From a virus, in IMG/VR virus record IMGVR_UViG_3300037140_000174, positions 29,070 to 93,069 of that record: a stretch of DNA of 64,000 nt; one strand, given 5' to 3'. The translations under genes and the position numbers were made by a program. The notes beneath the pieces were generated by a model. That model was not told the origin of the DNA and ran no database searches. It worked only from the letters and a program-made list of their open reading frames with translations. Below are positions 9,174-16,470 of the stretch, piece after piece (positions within the stretch are counted from its first letter, which is position 1; the number at the start of each line of letters is the position of its first letter).

Positions 9174-9980
9174 ATGGTGTTTAAGCCTGTTTGTATCGAC
9201 TTGTATCAGCACGACGCTGTTGAAGATTTCAACAAAGTTAAAGCTCAAGGCATCCCCTTCTTGATCCACAAAGCAAGTGAGGGAATGACTGAAGTTGATA
9301 AGCAATATAAAGCCCGACGAACTGAATGGCTTAAAGGGGATGCTATCAAAGTTACTGACATTGATGGTCAAATTCTTCTTTTGAAGCCTCGTATTGCAGC
9401 TTATCACTTTTTTGATGGGGGAGACCCAGTAGCGGAAGCCAACCACTTCTTAAATACCGCTGATATTCAACCAGGAGAAGATGCAGTAATTGATTGGGAA
9501 CAAGTTGGGGCTAGTGGTCACCAACCGAATGCCGAATCAGCAGATATTTTCTGCAAAGTGCTCGAAGCAAAACTTGGGTTCAGCGTTATTGTATATTCTG
9601 GGAATGTTGCTAAAGAACAATTGAAAGGAATTGATCAAAGGTTCCGTGGCAGGCGCTTGTGGTTGGCGAGCTATGGGAAAACATTCACCGTGCAGCAGAG
9701 CTGGGCTCAATCTGGTCCTTGGCTTTGGCAAGATGATGGAGATAAATACGGCCCTGGTCCCACCAAAATTCCGGGGGTAAACAACTATTGTGATAACTCA
9801 ACAATCTCTTCTTCAATGACTGTGAAGAAGCTCTATTCAGATTGGGGTGGGCCGGCTGTTGTTACTACCCCGATAGTTCTGAACGAAGCCAAACTTGTTC
9901 CTGATCCTGAAAGCATGATTATCCAAGGATTGGAAGGAGAATTGAATGAGTTGGGAGGGTGGATTAAAAGCCGCCTATAG
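9174..9980 (+). CDS. GH25-family lysozyme (endolysin)
   Basis: About 268 residues. It has the glycoside hydrolase 25 signature order: IDLYQHD near the N-terminus, IPFLIHKASEG, AAYHFFDGGDP with EANHF, then AVIDWEQ, whose Asp/Glu match the family catalytic pair. VIVYSG, LWLASYGK and LWQDDGDKYG follow. Such enzymes cut the glycan strand of peptidoglycan. ATG at 9174 lies seven bases after AAGGA; an earlier in-frame GTG at 9168 is too close to that site. No signal peptide is visible, so release would need a holin, and several candidates follow. The 3' end overlaps a small membrane-protein ORF. Confidence 0.88.
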   Translation: MVFKPVCIDLYQHDAVEDFNKVKAQGIPFLIHKASEGMTEVDKQYKARRTEWLKGDAIKVTDIDGQILLLKPRIAAYHFFDGGDPVAEANHFLNTADIQPGEDAVIDWEQVGASGHQPNAESADIFCKVLEAKLGFSVIVYSGNVAKEQLKGIDQRFRGRRLWLASYGKTFTVQQSWAQSGPWLWQDDGDKYGPGPTKIPGVNNYCDNSTISSSMTVKKLYSDWGGPAVVTTPIVLNEAKLVPDPESMIIQGLEGELNELGGWIKSRL

Positions 9981-10038
9981 TGTAGGGCTGTGGGGGTTAT
10001 TCATCTTCACAGTTATGGTTCTTTTGGCCAAAGTGTGA
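9946..10038 (+). CDS. Tiny membrane protein overlapping the endolysin 3' end
   Basis: A 30-residue ORF in another frame from the endolysin. AAGGAG at 9934-9939 sits six bases before its ATG, an ideal site lying inside the endolysin gene. Sequence MSWEGGLKAAYSVGLWGLFI continues hydrophobic to AKV, so it is one transmembrane helix with a short polar N-terminus. A holin-accessory or lysis-timing role is possible from position, but nothing in the sequence proves it. Confidence 0.5.
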   Translation: MSWEGGLKAAYSVGLWGLFIFTVMVLLAKV

Positions 10039-10056
10039 AACAAAACGGAGTGTGTA

Positions 10057-10239
10057 ATGAAAGGTTATCGAACTTACGTTGTAGGCTTCTTTATGGCAGT
10101 GGGGCCGGCTGCGATCACTTACCTGCTTGGCCTCGATTGGACCAAGTTGATCGGCCCAAATGGAGCACTGCTCGTTGCAGGCATACTTACCATTGCAATG
10201 AGATCAATAACCACGACACCCCCTAGACAAGGATCTTAA
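10057..10239 (+). CDS. Small membrane protein, holin candidate
   Basis: 60 residues starting MKGYRTYVVGFF. There are two hydrophobic segments (about 7-24 and 34-49) separated by a short WTKLIGPN turn, and a polar C-terminus. Two-helix proteins directly after endolysins are frequent holins. It lies 18 bases after the tiny membrane ORF and four bases before the lipoprotein gene, so all are probably in one lysis operon. Other membrane proteins downstream are equally possible holins. Confidence 0.6.
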   Translation: MKGYRTYVVGFFMAVGPAAITYLLGLDWTKLIGPNGALLVAGILTIAMRSITTTPPRQGS

Positions 10240-10242
10240 CCC

Positions 10243-10614
10243 ATGCTGAAAAAGATCGTTGCACTTACCTTGGCACTTTCCCTCGGTGGATGTGCTGGAT
10301 TCCAAACGTTCCTCACGAATTTGAACACGAATGCCAACCAATACAGCCAACTGGTTGGTAAAGATCTGATCCTGGTCGCGAACATTCTTGTTCAGGCCGA
10401 ATGTGCCCCGGCCACTCAGACTGGTGGGCAGGTTGTGACAAACATTCTTAAGATTGTTGCCCCTAACTCCAAAGCGGCAGCGAGCGTACAGAATGTACTG
10501 GCAACGAATGCTCAGGTAGCTGGCATTTTGTGCCCGTTTGCTTCGGCTATCCAGGCTAGTGTTGGGACGGTGCCCTCTGGTACGCCTACACAAATCATAC
10601 CAGCAACTTCGTGA
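10243..10614 (+). CDS. Predicted lipoprotein
   Basis: 123 residues with a classical lipoprotein signal: MLKK, a hydrophobic core LTLALSL and lipobox LGGC (Cys17). The mature part is Asn/Ala/Thr-rich with two more cysteines (AECAP, ILCPF) and helical heptad-like stretches. Within a lysis cassette it might act as an outer-membrane spanin-like or superinfection-exclusion lipoprotein; the sequence does not decide. It starts four bases after the preceding stop. Confidence 0.65.
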   Translation: MLKKIVALTLALSLGGCAGFQTFLTNLNTNANQYSQLVGKDLILVANILVQAECAPATQTGGQVVTNILKIVAPNSKAAASVQNVLATNAQVAGILCPFASAIQASVGTVPSGTPTQIIPATS

Positions 10615-10621
10615 GGGTCAA

Positions 10622-10795
10622 ATGGCAACAGCTAATCAAACCACCACTGTCAAAGCAGCAGTCGTTGCTGTTTTGAATAAGCACTTCGTCTCAAAGCTAG
10701 CCGCTTCTTGGCTGTCTGGGGTAGCAGATGAAATCACTCAGGCTGCTATCAGTGCTTACGAAAACAATGCCTCAACCTCACCAGTCGGAAATTGA
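10622..10795 (+). CDS. Small hypothetical protein
   Basis: 57 residues beginning MATANQTTTVKAAVVAVLNK, preceded by GAGGG seven bases upstream. An upstream in-frame start at 10538 would overlap the lipoprotein gene by 77 bases and is less likely. Mostly helical with an amphipathic Val/Ala region; no recognised family. It overlaps the start of the winged-helix gene downstream. Confidence 0.5.
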   Translation: MATANQTTTVKAAVVAVLNKHFVSKLAASWLSGVADEITQAAISAYENNASTSPVGN

Positions 10796-11144
10796 GGAAC
10801 TCAAAGAACGGATTGCTCAGCTAGAGGCTACGCTTTTAGCTGGGCAATCTGATTGGCTTGAATTCGGGCTTAGCACTACAGAGTCACGTTTGTTCGCATC
10901 ACTCATGAACCTGACTTTACTGCATCGTGGATCATTGCAGCTTCTAATGAGGGATACCCATAAGGAAGCAGTAAGTGAAAATGCCGAAACGGTAGCCATG
11001 TATCGTATAAGGAAAAAACTTAAGAAATATGGCATTGAGATAAAATCAAAGACAAGAACTGGCTACTATTTGACCCCACATGACAAAGCGAAAGCGAGAG
11101 CCCTTTTCGGAACAAGACATGGAAACATTGCTAAAGTGGCTTGA
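10770..11144 (+). CDS. CtrA/OmpR-type winged-helix DNA-binding protein
   Basis: 124 residues from ATG at 10770 (an upstream TTG-type start is possible). Residues about 8-28 form a coiled-coil (EIEELKERIAQLEATLL). Residues about 40-105 match the C-terminal DNA-binding domain of response regulators: TTESRLFASLMNL, HRGSLQLLM, a VAMYRIRKKLKKYGIEI recognition helix and RTGYYL wing; CtrA-like proteins have VDVYICKLRKKL...GRGYRL. No receiver domain is present. A phage-borne effector acting on host cell-cycle promoters or late phage promoters is inferred. It overlaps neighbours on both sides. Confidence 0.7.
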   Translation, partial: PQPHQSEIEELKERIAQLEATLLAGQSDWLEFGLSTTESRLFASLMNLTLLHRGSLQLLMRDTHKEAVSENAETVAMYRIRKKLKKYGIEIKSKTRTGYYLTPHDKAKARALFGTRHGNIAKVA

Positions 11145-11244
11145 TGAGCACGTAACAAAGGATTGGCAGATCGGTCCTGTTCAGTTCGTAGTGTATGTGG
11201 CAGCCATTTTGTTCGTCATAACTGAAATAATCCGGAGAATCTGA
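11119..11244 (+). CDS. Small single-pass membrane protein
   Basis: 41 residues, METLLKWLDEHVTKDWQIGP followed by a hydrophobic helix (VQFVVYVAAILFVITEII) and RRI at the end. The ATG lies inside the end of the winged-helix gene in another frame, and the stop is two bases before the next ATG, so spacing fits a coupled gene. The short acidic/basic N-terminus followed by one helix resembles accessory lysis or Rz-like inner-membrane proteins, but there is no periplasmic domain. Confidence 0.55.
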   Translation: METLLKWLDEHVTKDWQIGPVQFVVYVAAILFVITEIIRRI

Positions 11245-11246
11245 TC

Positions 11247-11495
11247 ATGCGTGCATTCGTAGCTTTGTTGCTCTTGACGTCCACTGCTTTCGCGCAGGAG
11301 CGTTCGGCTCCCCTAAGCTTGGCGCAAGCTAGGCAGCTATTGTCCGCCGTTGGCGTGAGCGTAGGTAAGGTTTTTGCGGTCGACCCTACCCCCGGTGCCC
11401 GTTCAGATCGCTACGCCCTTACCCGCTTAGACAGCCACCAAAAGCGCCCCAATGTCTTTCAGCTTGAGATTGAAATAACTCCTCTAGCAAAATAG
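11247..11495 (+). CDS. Small secreted protein
   Basis: 82 residues. A signal peptide is clear: MRAFVALLLLTSTAFA with a probable cut before QERS. The mature domain (SLAQARQLLSAVGVSVGKVF and DRYALTRLDSHQKRPNVFQLEIEI) is short and unrecognised. ATG is two bases after the preceding stop. It could act in the periplasm during lysis or exclusion; the sequence does not tell. Confidence 0.6.
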   Translation: MRAFVALLLLTSTAFAQERSAPLSLAQARQLLSAVGVSVGKVFAVDPTPGARSDRYALTRLDSHQKRPNVFQLEIEITPLAK

Positions 11496-11502
11496 GATCA
11501 AA

Positions 11503-11763
11503 ATGCCCCTGATCTCAATCATAATCGCACTTGTCGGCGGTCAATCTATTGGGGCAATAGCGGCAGGGCTTTCCATAGCTGATTGGATTGGTATCGCAGG
11601 TACGCTAATCTCAGCCGAACCAACTTTGGTCAAAGCCTTTTCAGAACTTCACCCGGCTTTTGATATTCTAGCAAAACACCTAGGTAACGGGGCTGAAGCA
11701 GCGGGGGGAGCTGCCTACCAATCCCTCGGTCCACACTATCACGGAGGCCCTAAAAGCCCATAA
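11503..11763 (+). CDS. Small hydrophobic protein
   Basis: 86 residues. The N-terminus is strongly hydrophobic (ISIIIALVGGQSIGAIAAGL then WIGIAGTLI), suggesting one or two membrane helices. The C-terminus is Gly/His/Pro-rich and polar (HYHGGPKSP). It sits between secreted and holin-like genes in the lysis-region operon. Family not recognised. Confidence 0.55.
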   Translation: MPLISIIIALVGGQSIGAIAAGLSIADWIGIAGTLISAEPTLVKAFSELHPAFDILAKHLGNGAEAAGGAAYQSLGPHYHGGPKSP

Positions 11764-11787
11764 CGGCGCAAATGCTAGGGGTTAAAA

Positions 11788-12105
11788 ATGAACGATTTTC
11801 TATCTTCTTTATCCCTTGATCCCAGTGCGTTAGTAGCCGGTGCTTTAGGTGGGGTGGTTGCAATCTTTGCGTTGAGGCAAACGAAACCGTTCGATGCAGT
11901 GGGTAGTGTACTCATCGGAGCTATTCTAGGCAACTATTTATGGGGTCTGACGTTTAAGTGGTTAGCATGGGTGCCTGTAACCCCTTCTCTCGCTCAAGCA
12001 TTGACGGGGATGGGCGGTATGGGTTTTGCCCAAGCGATCATAACCCTAATGAAGAATGCACCAGCAATGTTACAGCAGCGAAAGGACACAAACAATGAGC
12101 CCTGA
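11788..12105 (+). CDS. Membrane protein, holin candidate
   Basis: 105 residues with three probable transmembrane segments (about 15-30, 40-58 and 68-90), a short polar N-terminus and a charged C-terminus (QQRKDTNNEP). Size, three helices and a charged tail fit a class I holin-like protein, and the gene lies in the lysis region. It overlaps the next gene by 11 bases in another frame. Competing holin candidates are at 10057 and 12095. Confidence 0.6.
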   Translation: MNDFLSSLSLDPSALVAGALGGVVAIFALRQTKPFDAVGSVLIGAILGNYLWGLTFKWLAWVPVTPSLAQALTGMGGMGFAQAIITLMKNAPAMLQQRKDTNNEP

Positions 12106-12448
12106 TCTTGCTGCTCAATTGAGCGGTTCTCTCCCTTACGTGTTCTCAATTTTGGGGGTAGTGGTTTTCGTACTTAGTTTGATGGTATCTCAGCAAATAG
12201 GACTGGATCCTAATCGGATACCCCCTTGGTGCCACTTGAAGCGAGCTGGGGTCCTCTTGTTAGGAATAATTTGCTTAGCAGATGCTTTTCAGCTAAGCAC
12301 AGTGCCAACTTGGCACCGATTTTGGGGAATGCTATCCGTAGTTATGATATTAACTGGATCAGCATTTTCAAGAAGTACAGATGGTAAGATAAGAAGCAAA
12401 TTCAGAATACGTTCTGAAACCGAAGTAATAAAGAAAGCGATTTTCTAA
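12095..12448 (+). CDS. Membrane protein of the lysis region
   Basis: 117 residues from ATG at 12095, eight bases after AAAGGA. Three hydrophobic segments (YVFSILGVVVFVLSLMV, RAGVLLLGIICLADAF, RFWGMLSVVMILTGSA) precede a basic C-terminus (KIRSKFRIRSETEVIKK). It is the last gene before the late-region terminator. Possible antiholin or holin partner of the preceding gene; unproven. Confidence 0.55.
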   Translation: MSPDLAAQLSGSLPYVFSILGVVVFVLSLMVSQQIGLDPNRIPPWCHLKRAGVLLLGIICLADAFQLSTVPTWHRFWGMLSVVMILTGSAFSRSTDGKIRSKFRIRSETEVIKKAIF

Positions 12449-12470
12449 GCTCGGTCTCCTCCCACCAACT

Positions 12471-12503
12471 GCCCTCGTCATTAATTTGACGGGGGCTTTT
12501 TTA
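12471..12503 (+). terminator. Rho-independent terminator of the late operon
   Basis: A 10-bp stem (GCCCTCGTCA / TGACGGGGGC, one G-T pair) with loop TTAATT is followed by TTTTTTATT. It lies 22 bases after the last lysis-region gene and before the GcrA-like gene, separating two transcription units on the same strand. Confidence 0.92.
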
Positions 12504-12563
12504 TTCCTGGCGTATTTAGGGGGTGTGCCCTAGTTTTTTAGGCATGACTAAATGGAGAAAAGC

Positions 12564-13199
12564 ATGAAACTAAAACCTAACCAAAAATGGACTCAAGACG
12601 TGGTTGATGAAGTCAGGGCTTGTGCAGCTAGAACCCTGTCTTCTGGGGAAACTGCAAAATACATTAGCGATAAACTTGGAAAGTATCTTTCACGAAACAC
12701 TATTATTGGGATTGCTATGCGAGCAAAACCAGTAATCACTTTTGGTGCTCGTCCGCCTCGTGGTGGTAAGAAACGGCAAAAAGTAATTACGCTAACGGCA
12801 CCCAAGAAAATTGAACTTAAAAAGGAGACCGTTAACAACTCTGGTATGAAAGCCATCAACATCAGGCGTAAGCGTGCCAAACTTCTTGAAGAATTACCTG
12901 CTGAGATAGTTGTTGCACCGGAGCCTATTGTTGTTGATGAAGATAAAGCTTGCACAGTATTGGATCTTACATCCAAAAATTGTCATTACCCGATGTGGGG
13001 TGAAACCGCAGGACCTTATGTGTTCTGTGGGTTGCCAACGGCAAAGAAGCCTTACTGTGCTGTTCACAGGCGAATCGCTGGACGTCAATACAATACTTCT
13101 AAACGTGACCCATCAGCGTCCTTGACGGCAGTAATAGTGCCTGAGAAGCCGCCAAAGTCCAAGGACGAATGGTCAACCATGAATACCCGCTTACGCTGA
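12564..13199 (+). CDS. gcrA-like: GcrA-like cell-cycle transcription factor
   Basis: 211 residues from ATG at 12564, which has GGAG six bases upstream; an earlier in-frame ATG at 12552 lacks such a site. The N-terminus (KWTQDVVDEVRACAARTLSS then GETAKYISDKLGKYLSRNTIIGIAMR) is the GcrA DNA-binding helix bundle, normally W-T-E...G-S-A-xx-IA-x-LG...SRNAVIGK. The C-terminus keeps the RNA-polymerase-binding pattern CHYPMWGE, YVFCGL and PYCAVHRRIAG. The middle is basic and longer than in host GcrA. GcrA acts with sigma70 at methylated GANTC sites in alphaproteobacteria. The 3' end overlaps the converging SbcC-like gene by 115 bases. Confidence 0.85.
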   Translation: MKLKPNQKWTQDVVDEVRACAARTLSSGETAKYISDKLGKYLSRNTIIGIAMRAKPVITFGARPPRGGKKRQKVITLTAPKKIELKKETVNNSGMKAINIRRKRAKLLEELPAEIVVAPEPIVVDEDKACTVLDLTSKNCHYPMWGETAGPYVFCGLPTAKKPYCAVHRRIAGRQYNTSKRDPSASLTAVIVPEKPPKSKDEWSTMNTRLR

Positions 13200-14671
13200 T
13201 CTGAAGCACGTTCGGCTAGCGTTTCAGCTAGATCAAGAACGCCTGTTGGGCTTAAATGTGCGCTGGGTTCATCAAAAAATTCTATGGAGTTGATGAGCCC
13301 AGCCTTTTCCATGATTAGATTCGCTAACCCCAAATCACCGGCTAGGCTCAACCGCTGAATCTCACCCCCGGACCAGGCTTCAAACTTAACTGGTTCTGCG
13401 TGCCCTGGGGAACGGATCAGGACTACAAAGCCTTTGGTGATGCCACCCGACTTGTTTTCCCGCTCAATGTCAAATTCTACAGCCCAATCAGTGAGCCCAA
13501 GATTGGCTAGATTGTTGTTTACCTCGATTTCAAGCTGACGAAGTGATTCCTCAACAATAATAAGCCGAATACGCTTGAACCCAGTGACCCAGAAGCTGAC
13601 AGCTACGTGCTCTTCCTCAACTTTAGTTATCTGCTGGGCTATAGATTCAATTTTATCTTTTACAGCCTTTAAGCTGGAACGCTTCTCAGCTATCAGTGTT
13701 GAGAAGTGATTCTCACGTTTCATCTCTTTTGAAATTGAAGACTTCAAGTCACTGATTTGGGATTCACGGTCTTGTTCCCAGCGTGTAAGCCTGCGAAGCT
13801 TATCCTCAAAATCGGATTTGTTTTGCTGAATTGCTTTTAAGTCGGGATTTGGTACTTTCTGATTGCAGGTCGGGCACAAGCCTTTGCCAGCGTGCTTTGC
13901 AATCCTAGCCTCTAAGCTAATTAGAACTTTTTTGACGTCCTTAATCTCTTTTTCTTGGTTATCCTTTATGATTAAGGATAACTGCCGCTCAAGATCCTTG
14001 ATTGCAGCATTTTGGTTCTCAGTGAAATTGGCTTCCTTATCCTTAAGGATTGAGATATCGTCCTTGATCGTTTCAATCTGACCCTTATGCTTGGCTAAGA
14101 TCAGTTGGAATTGTGACTTCTCAGCAGCTAGTTCCTTTGCTTTGTCATCTGCAAGCTTGCTCTTATCCAGCCAATAATCAAGTTCCAGGATTTCTGAGAA
14201 CAGGGTCAGCTTATCAGCAGGTTTGAGATCAAAAAATGAATCCCCGAACTGTGGCAGGATAACTGAATGGACAAAAGCTTCAGGAGTCAGCCTGAGGTAC
14301 TTTTGTAGCCCGTCCTGCTCAATAGGGCGGTCACTGGCTGCGTCTGCTTCGAGCGTCAGCCCATTAGGGCTTTGGCTTCGGCGCACCCTGAGCCTTTTGT
14401 GGCCTATTGTGAGGGTGACGGTTACGGAACAGCTTTTGGCCCCCCAAGAAACTACATCACCAGCCTTAAGGCCTCTTAGTGTCCGGCCGTATAGGCACCA
14501 AAAAATAGCATCTAACAGTGATGATTTCCCACACCCATTGGTTTCTAGCCGTGGGTTATCTTCATTGCGCCCGGTGAGGCTATATAAGCCACTTCGTTTT
14601 GGCACTTTAAAGACATGTTCCCCAACATATGATCGAAAATTATCCAATATTACTTCATGGATATCAAACAA
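13085..14671 (-). CDS. sbcC-like: SbcC/Rad50-like recombination nuclease ATPase subunit
   Basis: 528 residues, comparable to T4 gp46. An interrupted Walker A (SLTGRNEDNPRLET then NGCGKSS, Ser/Lys near 49-50) lies at the N-terminus. A zinc-hook CPTC at 266-269 splits the coiled coil. The C-terminal half has the ABC signature SGGEIQR (434-440) and Walker B IEFFDEPS (463-470), with AHLSPTG after it. It pairs with the phosphoesterase encoded immediately upstream in the operon (8-base overlap), giving a double-strand-end resection complex. TTG is the only sensible start. The 3' end converges on the GcrA-like gene. Confidence 0.92.
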   Translation of the reverse strand: MFDIHEVILDNFRSYVGEHVFKVPKRSGLYSLTGRNEDNPRLETNGCGKSSLLDAIFWCLYGRTLRGLKAGDVVSWGAKSCSVTVTLTIGHKRLRVRRSQSPNGLTLEADAASDRPIEQDGLQKYLRLTPEAFVHSVILPQFGDSFFDLKPADKLTLFSEILELDYWLDKSKLADDKAKELAAEKSQFQLILAKHKGQIETIKDDISILKDKEANFTENQNAAIKDLERQLSLIIKDNQEKEIKDVKKVLISLEARIAKHAGKGLCPTCNQKVPNPDLKAIQQNKSDFEDKLRRLTRWEQDRESQISDLKSSISKEMKRENHFSTLIAEKRSSLKAVKDKIESIAQQITKVEEEHVAVSFWVTGFKRIRLIIVEESLRQLEIEVNNNLANLGLTDWAVEFDIERENKSGGITKGFVVLIRSPGHAEPVKFEAWSGGEIQRLSLAGDLGLANLIMEKAGLINSIEFFDEPSAHLSPTGVLDLAETLAERASDQRKRVFMVDHSSLDFGGFSGTITAVKDADGSRLEVLY

Positions 14672-15650
14672 GCAGTTTACTTCCAGCTTTTTTGATGTTA
14701 TTCGCTACTTTCTCGGCTTTACAGAAGTCAGTAAACACTTCCTCACGGGTTCGTGAAGTGCCCGGCTCAAGCTTCGTTCGTTCTTTGCGCTTTGAAGGGG
14801 CTACTTTCAGATCAACCCCATATACGTCCACACCCATTTCCGCACAAGCTTCTAAAGCACGCCGTTTGTGAGCAGCCCATTCAACGACTTCTTCTCGTGC
14901 TAATTCAATCATGACCTTGACTTGATCCCCTTCACGCAGGTCTTCGTTATCAAGTATCTCATCTGCGTCATGAATTTGCAGCACCCATTTATGAGGCGCT
15001 GGAAAGTACAGGTTCTGTTCCTTGCCATTTTTAATGATCAATACTCTTGGAGAAAAATCATCTCCGAATCTTACATGGTAGGGAGCCCCCACATAAGTTA
15101 TGCCGCCCACCCGTTGTGGTCGGTGTATGTCCCCTGCCCAGGCACCTAGGGGTCGTTTTGTCTCAATAGCTGCTGCGCTCAAGCCCGACAAACGGGCTCC
15201 TGTTTCAGCAATGGCCCCGTCTAACGCCTGATGAAGAACTACTCCTGGAGCTTTATCAGGAATTATGCTGGCAGTCTTATCCAAAGCTTGTTGGTTCGGT
15301 TGATGTGGAATCATAGCCATTCCATGCTCTTTAAGGAATGTGGGCTCAACTACGAACTCAACCCCTTCGATGCAATTCAAGAACTTAAAATAAGGATTGT
15401 CTGGGTCGATAAAGTCATGATTACCCTTGAGGATGTAGATTGGTGGCTTCAGCCCAATCAGTTCGTCAATTATCCTGTTTACTAGCTTTGACGAATGTTT
15501 ATCCTTTTTCTCCGTAATGTCACCAAGTATAAAGGTAGCCGTGGTGTTGTATTTCTGTTGCTGCTTCGCGAGCCACTGGAATAGTTCAAATCGGTGCTCA
15601 TCCCGAGCACGATCGCTTAAATGCAAATCTGAAGTTATCAGCCAAGTCAC
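14664..15650 (-). CDS. sbcD-like: SbcD/Mre11-like nuclease subunit
   Basis: 328 residues. Calcineurin-like phosphoesterase motifs occur in order: SDLHLSD at the start, GDITEKKD, KGNHD, LHQ and GDIHRPQ. These bind the two metal ions used to cut DNA ends. Equivalent to T4 gp47, partner of the downstream SbcC-like ATPase. The start is GTG inside a GTGA overlap with the preceding gene, implying translational coupling. The C-terminal third (REEVVEWAAHKRRALEACAE) is probably the ATPase-binding region. Confidence 0.92.
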   Translation of the reverse strand: MTWLITSDLHLSDRARDEHRFELFQWLAKQQQKYNTTATFILGDITEKKDKHSSKLVNRIIDELIGLKPPIYILKGNHDFIDPDNPYFKFLNCIEGVEFVVEPTFLKEHGMAMIPHQPNQQALDKTASIIPDKAPGVVLHQALDGAIAETGARLSGLSAAAIETKRPLGAWAGDIHRPQRVGGITYVGAPYHVRFGDDFSPRVLIIKNGKEQNLYFPAPHKWVLQIHDADEILDNEDLREGDQVKVMIELAREEVVEWAAHKRRALEACAEMGVDVYGVDLKVAPSKRKERTKLEPGTSRTREEVFTDFCKAEKVANNIKKAGSKLLV

Positions 15651-16099
15651 TTCTTGGTCATCCTCAAAAGCATGGCGTTACTTCTAGCTAGGTTTTGAGA
15701 CAATTGACCTGTTCTGTTTCTCATGGTTGTGCTTATGATCTCACCCATCATTCCAGCCCCTTGTTTGACTGGTTTCCAAATTTTTAGGTTCTTACCAGAG
15801 GTAAGATAACCCAATCCTGATGGTTTATATAAACACTTATCCGGCCATTCGGGTTCAAGCTTATTGAGTGAATAACTTTCATATTCAGGAACTGATCGCA
15901 TCCTGATGAATTGATCGTCAGCAATTAGGGCCTGCATAGGTTTACCCATATGAAGGCCAACACGCATCCTGATTAGGATTGTCTCTCGAAAACCTTTTAA
16001 CCTAAGCGGTATTTCACCCCTATTGTTAGACTCAAAGTGAGCCCATGTCATGCCCTTTGATCGGCGCATTTCCCTTTCAATTTCTTCAGCGGTTCTCAT
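15647..16099 (-). CDS. Hypothetical protein, paralogue of the next gene
   Basis: 150 residues from the ATG that overlaps the upstream stop (ATGA). Shares with its upstream neighbour the pattern HFE-x-NxRGEI, then MRVGL-x-x-GxPxQAxI, IR-x-xS, LxKLxPxxPxxxLY. No catalytic motif recognised. Both lie between nuclease genes of the recombination cluster, suggesting a DNA-metabolism or accessory role. A longer start at 16114 is possible. Confidence 0.6.
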   Translation of the reverse strand: MRTAEEIEREMRRSKGMTWAHFESNNRGEIPLRLKGFRETILIRMRVGLHMGKPMQALIADDQFIRMRSVPEYESYSLNKLEPEWPDKCLYKPSGLGYLTSGKNLKIWKPVKQGAGMMGEIISTTMRNRTGQLSQNLARSNAMLLRMTKK

Positions 16100-16470
16100 C
16101 TCTTTGGTTTCCATAGGGCAGTGAAGTGTTTCGGTGATTTGGGTGATTGTTTCCAGTCGTTAGGATATAAATTGTCATTGGGACAATTTGGGTTCAATTT
16201 AGTCAGCACACACTTATCGTCAATATAGTGTTGTGCTGATTTAGTTCGGATTATGTGCCCCCGAAATATAATGGCCTGTACTGGCCTTCCAAGGAACAAC
16301 CCAACTCTCATATAGAAGGTATAACCGCGTGTGTGAATCTCACCCCTATGAGTGTTCTCAAAATGATCCCAGCTAAAATACTGACCAAGAATTGTCTCGA
16401 TAGCTTCGATAAGATTCTTCTCATGCTCCTCTTTTGCGGCTTCCCAGTAGGCTAAGGCGGAATCGCGCAT
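16096..16470 (-). CDS. Hypothetical protein, paralogue of the previous gene
   Basis: 124 residues. Like the 15.6-kb protein it has DHFENTHRGEI, FYMRVGLFLGRPVQAIIF, IIRTKSAQHY and LTKLNPNCPNDNLYP. The core is about 80 residues with alternating strands. Tail regions differ. It overlaps the PDDEXK nuclease gene by 19 bases and the paralogue by four, so all three are probably translated from one message. Function unknown. Confidence 0.6.
   Translation of the reverse strand: MRDSALAYWEAAKEEHEKNLIEAIETILGQYFSWDHFENTHRGEIHTRGYTFYMRVGLFLGRPVQAIIFRGHIIRTKSAQHYIDDKCVLTKLNPNCPNDNLYPNDWKQSPKSPKHFTALWKPKR

Noticed and set aside
9990-10226. 78-codon ORF across the holin candidate
   Set aside because: Overlaps two better supported genes in other frames; no RBS or recognisable composition.
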